Of a stretch of DNA of 39,078 bases, positions 7,531 to 14,561 are shown piece by piece. The notes beneath the pieces were generated by a model that saw nothing but the letters and a program-made list of their open reading frames with translations, searched no databases and had not been told where the DNA came from. The DNA is from Flagellimonas oceanensis. GTDB lineage: Bacteria > Bacteroidota > Bacteroidia > Flavobacteriales > Flavobacteriaceae. A program made the position numbers and the translations under genes. The stretch is taken from assembly GCF_003992595.1 (NCBI RefSeq), contig NZ_RZNA01000016.1, positions 1 to 39,078 of the forward strand, given 5' to 3'. Each line of letters opens with the position of its first letter. Within the stretch, counting starts at the first letter, position 1.

Positions 7531-7628
7531 GTCACTTCGAGCCTTTCGACTTCGCTCAAGATAAACTCAAGTCGAGAAGTCTTTTGTCTCAATTACTTTT
7601 AAGCGGTCTCGACTGCGCTCGACCTGAC
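7531..7628. repeat. interspersed palindromic (REP-like) element, second copy
   Basis: It is bounded by gtcacttcgag (7531-7541) and ctcgacctgac (7618-7628), which are inverted copies with few mismatches. Internal segments include cttcgctcaagataaact and ggtctcgactgcgctcga. The reverse complement closely resembles the element at 22119-22215, showing that the two are copies of one family. It sits directly after the stop of the DUF1348 gene and may act as a transcript end structure. Confidence 0.75.
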
Positions 7629-7634
7629 ATTTTA

Positions 7635-8051
7635 TCAAAGTCTTCTCTCCGATTCGTCTATCGGCAAATCGTTGATACTGGCATAGCGCTTTTGCATAAG
7701 CCCATGCGCATTGAATTCCCAATTCTCGTTTCCATATGCGCGAATCCACGCTCCTTCGGCATTTTGGTATTCGTATTCAAAACGAACTGCAATCTTATTG
7801 TCGGTAAAGGCCCATAGTTCCTTTCTTAATTTGTAATTTTTTTCTTTTCGCCACTTCTCCGTCAAAAAGGCAACCACTTCCTCACGGCCGTTCACAAACT
7901 GGGAACGGTTGCGCCATTGGGTGTCCACGGTGTACGCTTTGCTTACCTTTTCGGGGTCTTGGCTGTTCCAGGCATCCTCGGCCAATTGTACTTTTTCGCG
8001 TGCGGTGGTCTCGGTAAAGGGAGGCAGCGGGTATTTTTTCTCTATGTCCAT
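7635..8051 (-). CDS. DUF1348 / NTF2-like (SnoaL-fold) protein
   Basis: A 138-residue cytoplasmic protein with the family's near-invariant stretches: [21 protein letters not shown], then [36 protein letters not shown], and [16 protein letters not shown] ending [11 protein letters not shown]1348 adopts the NTF2/SnoaL cone fold. The biochemical role is unknown; members are often in stress or detoxification loci. It follows the YHS gene by about 70 nt with a terminator-like hairpin between, so it is probably expressed by read-through from the AraC-type promoter or from a weak promoter of its own. Confidence 0.9.
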   Translation of the reverse strand: MDIEKKYPLPPFTETTAREKVQLAEDAWNSQDPEKVSKAYTVDTQWRNRSQFVNGREEVVAFLTEKWRKEKNYKLRKELWAFTDNKIAVRFEYEYQNAEGAWIRAYGNENWEFNAHGLMQKRYASINDLPIDESERRL

Positions 8052-8071
8052 GATCTTGATTTTTTTAGATT

Positions 8072-8108
8072 GAAAAAGGGCAGGAACCTATGGCGGGGTC
8101 CCTACCCT
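8072..8108 (-). terminator. imperfect terminator or attenuator after the YHS gene
   Basis: On the minus strand a 12-bp imperfect stem (arms 8097-8108 and 8077-8088, 10 of 12 matched, 8-nt loop) is followed by a T-run. It lies 16 nt after the YHS stop and before the DUF1348 start, so it may limit read-through into that gene. Confidence 0.6.
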
Positions 8109-8123
8109 ATCAGCTAATTAAAA

Positions 8124-8591
8124 CTACTTACTGTTTTTCACGGTGGGCCAATTGGCGTGTGCCGCTTTTTTGAGCTCCGTGGTGCGTTTTCCCCAATCTT
8201 CGTAGGTATTGAAAGGCTCTCCGTTGAAGGGTCCGTTGAAGAACAGGTACAGTTTACCATCGATTACGGTATAGGTTTCCGGATTGATGGGAAACTTCAC
8301 AGCCTTGGCACCTACGCCCCAAGCACAATAGCCATCGAACTCGGGCAAATAACTGTTCGGGGATTTTTTAAAGGCATTCTGATTCGCCTTGCTGGCAAAA
8401 TAGTAGGTAGCGCCGTTGTGCTTTACGGCATAACTTTTACTGCCCTGCTTTGCAGCTCCTGAAAAATAGGAGACCACATCGTATCCGCCAATCGCCAGAC
8501 CATTGTCGTCCACTGGGGAGATCTGTGCCTGCACGCTGATAGTGGCAAACAATACGATTCCAAAAAGAAATAGATTTCTAAACGTTTTCAT
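8124..8591 (-). CDS. exported YHS domain protein
   Basis: A 155-residue protein with a cleavable signal peptide (MKTFRNLFLFGIVLFATI, cut after about AQA-like VQA at residue 22). The YHS domain includes AIGGYDVVSYF at about 34-44, then TYYFASKANQNAFKKSP and YLPEFDGYCAWGVGAKAV. The YHS fold is found in copper-ATPases and in periplasmic metal- or haem-related proteins; this stand-alone exported form is common in Bacteroidota and Proteobacteria and its ligand is not settled. It lies 26 nt downstream of the AhpD-like gene with no terminator between, so the two form an operon driven from the AraC-type promoter at about 9250-9300. Confidence 0.88.
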   Translation of the reverse strand: MKTFRNLFLFGIVLFATISVQAQISPVDDNGLAIGGYDVVSYFSGAAKQGSKSYAVKHNGATYYFASKANQNAFKKSPNSYLPEFDGYCAWGVGAKAVKFPINPETYTVIDGKLYLFFNGPFNGEPFNTYEDWGKRTTELKKAAHANWPTVKNSK

Positions 8592-8617
8592 TTGTATTTG
8601 ATTTATATGGGTTTTGA

Positions 8618-9199
8618 TTATTTCAAAAGGGTAGCTTCGGCCACTGGAAAATCTGGTTTGATCTTGGCTTTCACTTCAGGAAAATCAATATCGGTATTGG
8701 CCGTGTTGTTGAAATAATTGGTAAAGATGTTCAAGGCTACGTGTGCCACGATCTCCCCTACGGCACCATCGGAATAGCCGGAGGCTTTTACAGTGTCCAC
8801 ATCTTCGGCAGAAACACGTCCGTTCTTTTCGATCAAAGTTTTCGCAAACTGAAGCGCAGCAGCGATTTTTGGGTCGTTGTTGATGGCTTCCCTAGCGGTT
8901 TCAAGAGTCGCTGTATCGATACCCACCAATTTTTCACCGATAAAGGAGTGTGCGGACAAACAATAGTTGCAGGCGTTGTTCTCTGCCACGGTCAAGGCCA
9001 ACAATTCGCCCAGTTTTCCGCCCAAGGATCCTTTGCCCAAGATTTCGCTGAGGTTCAAGTAGCCTTCGAGAACCACGGAGGAGTTGCCCATGGTTTTCAT
9101 CATGTTGGGCACCATGCCCAATTTGGCTTGGATGCCTTCAAATAATTCTTTTGATCTTCCAGTTGCTTCCTTTGGATCCAATGCTTGTAAATGTGTCAT
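8618..9199 (-). CDS. AhpD-like carboxymuconolactone decarboxylase family protein
   Basis: A 194-residue protein when started at 9199 (MTHLQALDPKEATGRSKE). The open frame extends to 9337, but the added 46 residues run through the promoter and look non-coding. The AhpD core shows ALTVAENNACNYCLSAHSF with the redox pair C77-x-x-C80, E73 and H84, as in alkylhydroperoxidase-type enzymes that use cysteine chemistry to reduce peroxides. The N-terminal KLGMVPNMMKTMGNS is typical of the 'carboxymuconolactone decarboxylase family/peroxidase-related' group. No signal peptide, so it is cytoplasmic. First gene of the operon with the YHS gene. The physiological substrate is unknown. Confidence 0.88.
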   Translation of the reverse strand: MTHLQALDPKEATGRSKELFEGIQAKLGMVPNMMKTMGNSSVVLEGYLNLSEILGKGSLGGKLGELLALTVAENNACNYCLSAHSFIGEKLVGIDTATLETAREAINNDPKIAAALQFAKTLIEKNGRVSAEDVDTVKASGYSDGAVGEIVAHVALNIFTNYFNNTANTDIDFPEVKAKIKPDFPVAEATLLK

Positions 9200-9246
9200 A
9201 ACTTTCTGTTTTTTAATGAATAAATGGTTTGTCATTTTTGACATTA

Positions 9247-9303
9247 CAAAGGTGCGGCGGTACCCGCTGCGATAAAATGGACAGATGCCGCAACTCCTTG
9301 GAC
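9247..9303 (-). promoter_or_regulatory. AraC-type promoter of the AhpD-YHS operon
   Basis: On the minus strand a -7-like CACCTTTG (9247-9254) departs from TAnnTTTG at its first base. Upstream are two boxes, atggac (9277-9282) and ttggac (9298-9303), 21 bp apart start to start, i.e. two helical turns. The near box begins 23 bp from the -7 element. The same arrangement occurs at 10354-10410, with many identical intervening bases. The weak -7 and nearby boxes fit an activator-dependent promoter. Binding by the AraC-type regulator at 6462-7379 is inferred. Confidence 0.65.
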
Positions 9304-9374
9304 AATTTTCCTGAAGTGAAATATTTTGTTGAACCACTGTATAGAAAAAGTAGCTTTCAAAAAATACCGAAGAG

Positions 9375-9455
9375 CGTCATTCTGAATTTATTTCAGAATC
9401 CCACCAAACTGATAAACAAATCACTATGAGAACCTGAAACAAGTTCAGGTTGACG
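9375..9455. repeat. interspersed palindromic element, cgtcattctga type
   Basis: It begins cgtcattctgaa and ends ttcaggttgacg, with internal tttcagaatc and gaacctgaaac, giving inverted ends and an overall palindromic plan. This is a second repeat type common between genes in Flavobacteria. With the terminator at 9505 and the promoter at 9247 it fills the 378-bp gap between the AhpD-like and isochorismatase-like genes; nothing else is seen there. Confidence 0.6.
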
Positions 9456-9504
9456 AAAACCATGGTATTTATACCATCTTCAATAACTAAACATCGACCA
9501 AAAA

Positions 9505-9533
9505 CAAAGGGCCAAACCTATGGTTTGACCCTT
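9505..9533 (-). terminator. rho-independent terminator of the isochorismatase-like gene
   Basis: On the minus strand a 12-bp stem AAGGGTCAAACC / GGTTTGGCCCTT with one mismatch and a 3-nt loop is followed by TGTTTTT. It lies about 45 nt past the stop codon. Confidence 0.8.
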
Positions 9534-9577
9534 CGTCACTCAACTGCATCATCATACATCACAAACACTCTTGCGTT

Positions 9578-10312
9578 TTATTTCATCGGGTGCATTTTCA
9601 GTTCCTTTACCAATTCATCGGTAGTGAATACACGGCTGGAAATCATTTTGTAGTTGGTCTGGGCAGCTTGGTCGCCGTCCAATCCAGGCAATTTGGCAGA
9701 TGCGGTGGCATCGCCCACAACGGCAACCTCAAAACCGTTTTCCACCAATTCCCTCATGTGGGATTCAGCACACAGGTTACCTGACATTCCTGCCAAGATC
9801 ACTTTGTCTACCCCTTGTTTGCGCAACTGCAGGGCCAAATCGTTGGATTCGGAACCAAACACTTTGTGGGGACTGGTCACTACTACCCTATCCTTGTTGA
9901 TGTACTTTTTGTAGCGGGGCAACCAATCGGCTCCAGAACCTTCGAATCCTTCTACGTTCAATTGGTCCCCACGATCGAACATGCTGATGTTGTGCATCAG
10001 TTTTTCAAGAGTTCCCTCGAACTTCCACACGTGATCGTGCTCGTAGTAATAATGGGGAGAAATAAATACAGGAATGTTGTACTCTTCGCCCAGTTTAAAA
10101 ATGGTCTCGAGATTCTCAATGGTGTTGTTCTCCTGAACACTTTGTCCCACGGCACCCCAAGCCACACCATCGGGACTAAGGAAATCGTTTTGTGGGTCGG
10201 TAATGACAATGGCGGTGGTTCCGTCAATGGTAAAACCGGGTTCTGGCAATTGGGCATACACGCCCGTTACGGTAATCAAGAACAGTGTTAGTGTTCGCAT
10301 CAAATTTTTCAT
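9578..10312 (-). CDS. exported isochorismatase-family cysteine hydrolase
   Basis: A 244-residue protein when started at 10312, where a signal peptide begins (MKNLMRTLTLFLITVTGVYA, cut before Q21). The frame is open to 10465, but that part overlaps the promoter. The catalytic triad of the isochorismatase superfamily is visible: D39 in VITDPQNDF, K150 in SPHKVFG, and C181 in GMSGNLCAESHMREL. Members hydrolyse amides, nicotinamide or vinyl ethers; the substrate here is unknown, and export to the periplasm is unusual for the cytoplasmic members. It forms its own transcript, with an AraC-type promoter (10354-10410) and a terminator (9505-9533). Confidence 0.9.
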   Translation of the reverse strand: MKNLMRTLTLFLITVTGVYAQLPEPGFTIDGTTAIVITDPQNDFLSPDGVAWGAVGQSVQENNTIENLETIFKLGEEYNIPVFISPHYYYEHDHVWKFEGTLEKLMHNISMFDRGDQLNVEGFEGSGADWLPRYKKYINKDRVVVTSPHKVFGSESNDLALQLRKQGVDKVILAGMSGNLCAESHMRELVENGFEVAVVGDATASAKLPGLDGDQAAQTNYKMISSRVFTTDELVKELKMHPMK

Positions 10313-10353
10313 GGTATTTTTCTTTAACTGATTAAACTTAAATTTTGATGGAA

Positions 10354-10410
10354 CAAAGTTGCGGCAATGCCATGGGCGAAAAAATGGACGAACTTCGCCA
10401 CTCGATGGAC
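10354..10410 (-). promoter_or_regulatory. AraC-type promoter of the isochorismatase-like gene
   Basis: On the minus strand a -7-like CAACTTTG (10354-10361) lies 23 bp from the box atggac (10384-10389), with a second atggac (10405-10410) 21 bp further on. Geometry is identical to the AhpD-YHS promoter at 9247-9303, including the shared words acaaag, tgcggc or gcggc, aaaatggac and ttttcc. The shared design supports control by one regulator, most simply the neighbouring AraC-type protein. Confidence 0.65.
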
Positions 10411-10545
10411 AGTTTTCCCCTTGGTTTTTATCCGTTTTGAACTTTTGTTGCTTGAAATGGGGCATTCCTCAATTCAAAAGGGGCATCCGTCAATTGGGTG
10501 CGCAAAATAATTACGTAACCTGTAGTTTAGTAAAAAAATAAGATT

Positions 10546-10665
10546 ATGACTACACTTGAAACCATAAACACCTTACAGGTAATATGCTTGGTATTGTTAG
10601 GATGGATTATTTTCATGGTCGGTTGGCTTATGGGCGCGCAATGGGGAAAAAGAAACAGGGTTTAG
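10546..10665 (+). CDS. small single-helix membrane protein, 39 residues
   Basis: A short frame starting at the ATG at 10546 and ending at TAG 10663-10665 codes for 39 residues. The start (MTTLETINTLQ) is polar; a hydrophobic helix of about 20 residues follows (VICLVLLGWIIFMVGWLMG), then a short basic tail (QWGKRNRV). This is the layout of a small N-out/C-in membrane protein. No family is recognised. It is divergent from the isochorismatase-like gene. Its hydrophobic, well-formed translation supports a real gene, but length alone cannot prove it. Confidence 0.5.
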   Translation: MTTLETINTLQVICLVLLGWIIFMVGWLMGAQWGKRNRV

Positions 10666-10856
10666 CCACAATACAGAAGGTATATTGGCGTTGAACCAAT
10701 CCTGAACCTACTTAAACCTACTTAACCATCTATTGGAGAGCCACCGATATTGAATGTGTTTTAGCCTATTTTGGCGATAGCCAGTACACCATTAAAATAG
10801 ACCTGCTACGTACCGGTGGGATACGCTATCTCTGCTGGCATAAGAGCAACAGTATT

Positions 10857-11093
10857 TTGGGCAAGCCCAATTTGGTCCTAAACGACGGACAGGTCACGGA
10901 AAACAATAATGGGGAAACGGTGGAATATACCTTTATATGCAACGACAAGGTCTTTACCGTGGAACACATTCCTCCCCGCTCAGAAGGAGGCACCCACTAC
11001 TATTTTATCGAAGTGACGGACAAAGACAATAAAAAAAGTACCTGGAAAATGGAACAAATGCCCATTCCCAGATACTTTCGGTATTTGATTTGA
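10857..11093 (+). CDS. hypothetical protein, start uncertain (possible 5'-damaged gene)
   Basis: From the TTG at 10857 the frame codes for 78 residues, ending YFRYLI. The same frame stays open upstream to 10716 (after a TAA at 10713-10715) and reads plausibly there (TDIECVLAYFGDSQYT, GGIRYLCWHKSNS), but holds no ATG or GTG. A 10-bp tandem duplication, aacctactta at 10705-10714 and 10715-10724, lies just upstream, so the 5' end may have been damaged; removing one copy still leaves a stop nearby. The protein is soluble, without a signal peptide and without a family I recognise. It ends 3 nt before the convergent sorbosone-dehydrogenase-like gene. Confidence 0.4.
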   Translation: MGKPNLVLNDGQVTENNNGETVEYTFICNDKVFTVEHIPPRSEGGTHYYFIEVTDKDNKKSTWKMEQMPIPRYFRYLI

Positions 11094-11096
11094 TTC

Positions 11097-12296
11097 TTAT
11101 CCTTTATACGTTACCCTATAAATGGCATCACCTTCATCATCGGAAATGAGCAAAGAACCATCTTCAAGGAAAAGCAGGTCCACAGGTCTACCAAAGGCTT
11201 CCTGTGATTCCTCATCCAACCAGCCATCAATAAAGGGTTCGTAACTTACGGCTTCGCCATTTTCCAGTTTTACCAAGGTTACCCTATACCCTACTTTGGA
11301 GGAACGGTTCCAAGAACCATGCTCCGCCAAGAATGCCTGTCCCGTATACGAATCAGGGAACATAGGGCCTTTGCCGAACTTTACGCCCAAAGCTGCTACG
11401 TGCGCACCCAAAGGCTGAACCGGAGGTACAAAATCAGAACAAGGGCGTTGATCGCCATACTCTGGGTCTTTTACGGTGCCGCCATGGCAGAAGGGGTAGC
11501 CAAAATGCTGGCCGACCTCGGTCAACTTGTTCAATTCCCCCGGAGGTACGTCGTCTCCCATCATGTCCCTTCCGTTGTCGGTAAACCACAATTCATCGGT
11601 ATCGGGATGCCAAGTGAACCCTACGGTGTTTCTAACCCCATGGGCCACGATTTCCCTATTGCTGCCATCGGGGTCCATTCTAGTGATGGATGCGTAACGC
11701 TTATCCACCGTAGCACTATCACAAATATTGCAAGGTGCCCCAACAGGAACATATAGTTTATCATCTGGGCCAAAGGCGATATACTTCCAACCATGGTGAA
11801 ACTCGGTCGGGTAATCATCATAAATCAATTCTGGTTGTTGTGGATTGTTCAATTGTGATTCAATATCCGAATACTTGAACATACGGCTCACGGCGGCCAC
11901 ATACAAAGCTCCGTCTTTAAACGCTACGCCATTGGGCTGTTCCAAATCGGATGCGATGGTGTAGGTCTCATCCGCTCTGTAATCGCCATCGGTATCCTTT
12001 AGGGCATACACCTTACCTTCGTTTCGGGTGCCCACGAACAGTGTACCGTCCGCTCCCATGGCCATGGAACGTGCTCCTTCAATATTTTCCGCATAGACAT
12101 CTATGCTGAATCCATCAGGGAAGTTGAGACGGTCCAATGGTAAATCCCCAGTATATTCAGGTATTTCTTCCGTGTTTTCTGCTACTTCTTCGGTTGATTC
12201 TTCGTTCTGGCTTTCCTTGTCTTCTTTACAGGCCACAAATGCCACAAAAAGCATCAGCAGCAATATTGACCTTTGGGTCAAAGTGTAGATTTTCAT
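11097..12296 (-). CDS. PQQ-dependent sugar (sorbosone-like) dehydrogenase lipoprotein
   Basis: A 399-residue lipoprotein with a type II signal ending FVAFVAC (C23), followed by a Glu-rich linker to about residue 50. The rest is a six-bladed beta-propeller of the soluble glucose/L-sorbosone dehydrogenase superfamily: LNFPDGFSIDVYAENIEGAR, SMAMGADGTLFVG, LYVPVGAPCNICD, HGVRNTVGFTWHPDTDELWF, TDNGRDMMGDDVPPGELN, FLAEHGSWNRS and GRPVDLLFLEDGSLLISDD. These enzymes oxidise sugars with PQQ in the periplasm. Several propeller proteins of this group have other partners, so the substrate is open. The gene stands alone, convergent with the short gene at its left. Confidence 0.9.
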   Translation of the reverse strand: MKIYTLTQRSILLLMLFVAFVACKEDKESQNEESTEEVAENTEEIPEYTGDLPLDRLNFPDGFSIDVYAENIEGARSMAMGADGTLFVGTRNEGKVYALKDTDGDYRADETYTIASDLEQPNGVAFKDGALYVAAVSRMFKYSDIESQLNNPQQPELIYDDYPTEFHHGWKYIAFGPDDKLYVPVGAPCNICDSATVDKRYASITRMDPDGSNREIVAHGVRNTVGFTWHPDTDELWFTDNGRDMMGDDVPPGELNKLTEVGQHFGYPFCHGGTVKDPEYGDQRPCSDFVPPVQPLGAHVAALGVKFGKGPMFPDSYTGQAFLAEHGSWNRSSKVGYRVTLVKLENGEAVSYEPFIDGWLDEESQEAFGRPVDLLFLEDGSLLISDDEGDAIYRVTYKG

Positions 12297-12428
12297 ATCG
12301 ATTTTTAGGTGTTTTGGTTTCTAAATCATTAAAGCTATGACAAAATGATGGAAAGAAGAAGTTTAAGATTTGTTTAATTGGTTATTCGGTTATTGGTTTT
12401 TGTGTTGGAACTTGATGTTTGAGTCGAC

Positions 12429-12986
12429 CTACTCTTCTTCCTCGTATTCGGAAAGATTGCCCTGGTACCAAATATTGGTTCGATGTGTGCTGGAAACGGT
12501 AAGCCTCCCCTTTCCATTGGGATAAAGCTGAGCAAAAACCTGAAAATTCTCAGAATCTTGACTTATCTGGAACCGCATGGTTTGCCCGTCGTCTTTTTTA
12601 TTGGGAGTGAAGGAAAGGTCTTTGGGGATTCCCTCAAATTTGATTCCCGCTTTATCCTGATCATAGAACCCACCCATTTGACGTTCGCCGTAAAAGGGTA
12701 GGTCTGCCTCGACACTATCGCCCACCATACGAAAATATGCGCCGATTCCCGTAATATCTATCCGGCTGGCGGTGCTGCCCAAAGGCAAAAGTCCTGCATT
12801 GGCAATGCTGTTCAACCCTTGGCTTGCCATAGGTTGTGCCCAAGTGAGCCTTATTTCAAATCGCTGGTCGGATATCATTTTGTCGAAAGTGGCTATTTCT
12901 TCTGGTGTTGCTTTGTCCTTGCCCGATGCACAGGCCACTGACACCAACAATAACAGATAGGCTCCTATTTTGAGAATAAACTTCAT
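12429..12986 (-). CDS. DUF4251 domain lipoprotein
   Basis: A 185-residue lipoprotein starting at 12986 (MKFILKIGAYLLLLVSVAC, lipobox SVAC). The frame has another ATG two codons earlier. DUF4251 features are visible: a long helix-like start with FDKMISDQRFEIRLTWAQP, then a YFRMVGDSVEADLPFYGER segment (position of the 'LPyfG' core), GGFYDQDKAGIKFEG and a C-terminal RLTVSSTHRTNIWYQGNL. The domain is restricted largely to Bacteroidota; its role is unknown and is presumed to be periplasmic or outer-membrane associated. The protein ends in a run of Glu. Confidence 0.88.
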   Translation of the reverse strand: MKFILKIGAYLLLLVSVACASGKDKATPEEIATFDKMISDQRFEIRLTWAQPMASQGLNSIANAGLLPLGSTASRIDITGIGAYFRMVGDSVEADLPFYGERQMGGFYDQDKAGIKFEGIPKDLSFTPNKKDDGQTMRFQISQDSENFQVFAQLYPNGKGRLTVSSTHRTNIWYQGNLSEYEEEE

Positions 12987-13054
12987 GATCAAGAGTGTTA
13001 ACTTTCAGTAAATTACAAAATTGCCAGGTCAAATCCGAGACAAATAACGGTGTC

Positions 13055-13972
13055 TTAACGTTTGAAGCGCTCAAAAATGGCCAATGTCTTCTTGGTGTTG
13101 ATGAAATACACGCCTGTCAAAAGAATGGCTGCGGCAATGATGGATTGTAGTGTGATCTGTTCGTCCAGAAAATACCATCCCAATAATAACGCCACTATGG
13201 GATTCACGTAGGTGGATGTTGCCACTTTCTCCGGGGATACGGCCTTGAGCAGGTAATTGAAGGAAGTAAAGGCCAATATGCTTCCAAAAAAGATGAGCAA
13301 CAACATGGCGATTTGCACTTTACCACTCCATGCCAGGGGCGAGGACCATTCTTCCCCGAATCCAAAGCTCATCAAACTCAAAATGAGTCCGGCAAAGAAC
13401 ATTTGATAGCCTGTGTTCACAAAATAATTGGTGGGCAGGTCGGCTTTGGCCACAAATAGACTGGCATAGGCCCAACAGAGCATACAGAAAAATATCATGA
13501 TCATGCCGACAATGGATTCCTCCTGGGCTATGATTTGCTTTTGACTTACCAGCAAATAAATGCCAATCACTCCAAAAACCACTCCGACCACGGACATGGG
13601 CTGTATTTTTTTGCCTTGCAGGATTCGCATCATGATAAGGATGATGAGAGGCTGGGACGATATTTCCAAGGCTGCGAAGCCTGTATCCACATAGCGCAAG
13701 GCCCAAACCACCAAACCGTTACCCACACTCATAAAAAGTATTCCGGCAATCAGGGTGTTGAGCAATTGTTTTTTGGTAATGCGAAGGGATATCCCCATGA
13801 TCTTGGCCAAGAGAAAGATGCAAATTCCGGCTAAGGTAAACCTGCAACTGGCCAGCATAAACGGTTCCAACTCGAAAACGGCTATTTTGTTCAGCAGATA
13901 GGTAGAGCCCCAAATAACGTAAATGGCAAAGAATGCCATGATGACGAGAGCAGAGTTCGAGGATTTTGCCAT
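13055..13972 (-). CDS. DMT-superfamily transporter (EamA family)
   Basis: A 305-residue integral membrane protein with ten predicted helices in two EamA repeats. The first repeat begins VIMAFFAIYVIWGSTYLLNK, with the typical WGSxY/F motif after the first helix; the second repeat starts around residue 150 and includes SILAFTSFNYLLKAVSPEKV, followed by STYVNPIVALLLGWYFLDE, the conserved EamA region near the end of the repeat. Such proteins export amino acids or other metabolites across the inner membrane; the substrate cannot be read from sequence. The gene is monocistronic. Confidence 0.93.
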   Translation of the reverse strand: MAKSSNSALVIMAFFAIYVIWGSTYLLNKIAVFELEPFMLASCRFTLAGICIFLLAKIMGISLRITKKQLLNTLIAGILFMSVGNGLVVWALRYVDTGFAALEISSQPLIILIMMRILQGKKIQPMSVVGVVFGVIGIYLLVSQKQIIAQEESIVGMIMIFFCMLCWAYASLFVAKADLPTNYFVNTGYQMFFAGLILSLMSFGFGEEWSSPLAWSGKVQIAMLLLIFFGSILAFTSFNYLLKAVSPEKVATSTYVNPIVALLLGWYFLDEQITLQSIIAAAILLTGVYFINTKKTLAIFERFKR

Positions 13973-14068
13973 GGTTTGGGTCCGTTTAACAGCCCTGCAA
14001 TATTACGTATGTTTCTTGGAGCAAAGTAGCCTTGGGATAAATTTCAATCATTTTTTTGCCTCCGTAAG

Positions 14069-14398
14069 TCACAGAGGTCTATCCAAATCGAACAAATAGG
14101 ATGCAAAATCGCTCTCCAATTTTTTGAATAATTGTAAAAGGTGTTCCACGTCCTTGTTTTGGCCTTCTTTCAGATCCAATTTACGCTGCCTTATTTTGGA
14201 CATTACCCGCTTTTGGAGGTCTTTATAGTTTTGGATGCTTTTGTTGAGTTCATAAAACTTTTCAAACCGCTGGGGACATTTGGGCTCGTAGGTATATGAA
14301 CTTAGTTTTTCGGATAGGCGTTGTATCATTCTATTGTTTCTTTCCACCCTTACCAGTAGTTCTTGCTCTTCAACACTATTTTGGGTGATATGATTCAT
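14069..14398 (-). CDS. hypothetical protein, predicted coiled coil
   Basis: A 109-residue, charged, helical protein with heptad-like patterning (NRMIQRLSEKLSSY, LNKSIQNYKDLQKRVMSKIR, LLQLFKKLESDFASYLFD). No signal peptide or membrane segment, and no family recognised. It may be a small structural or regulatory protein. The gene is flanked by untranslated stretches of 96 and 160 bp and does not join its neighbours in an obvious operon. Confidence 0.65.
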   Translation of the reverse strand: MNHITQNSVEEQELLVRVERNNRMIQRLSEKLSSYTYEPKCPQRFEKFYELNKSIQNYKDLQKRVMSKIRQRKLDLKEGQNKDVEHLLQLFKKLESDFASYLFDLDRPL

Positions 14399-14515
14399 AG
14401 GCGCCTACGTTTTTTTCAAAATTAATGGATTGATACCCATTAAGTTAAATAAATTCCCGCAAATCCTGATGGCTTAACCCACATTTAATGGTTTATTTAA
14501 CATCTATAAACAAAA

Positions 14516-14537
14516 AAGCCCGGTCAAAACCGGGCTT
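14516..14537 (-). terminator. rho-independent terminator of the lipocalin-OmpA operon
   Basis: A perfect 8-bp stem, AAGCCCGG / CCGGGCTT, with a 6-nt loop is followed on the minus strand by a T-run. It lies 25 nt past the stop of the OmpA-family gene. Confidence 0.9.
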
Positions 14538-14561
14538 CCATATATTTAATGTGATAAGCTT

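Noticed and set aside
7379..7634. Frames of 60-77 residues on both strands in the gap
   Set aside because: They lie within the interspersed palindromic repeats.
9200..9337. N-terminal extension of the AhpD-like protein, with several Cys
   Set aside because: It crosses the paired-box promoter; the extra sequence does not belong to the family.
10313..10465. N-terminal extension of the isochorismatase-like protein
   Set aside because: A signal peptide begins at 10312 and the extension overlaps the AraC-type promoter.
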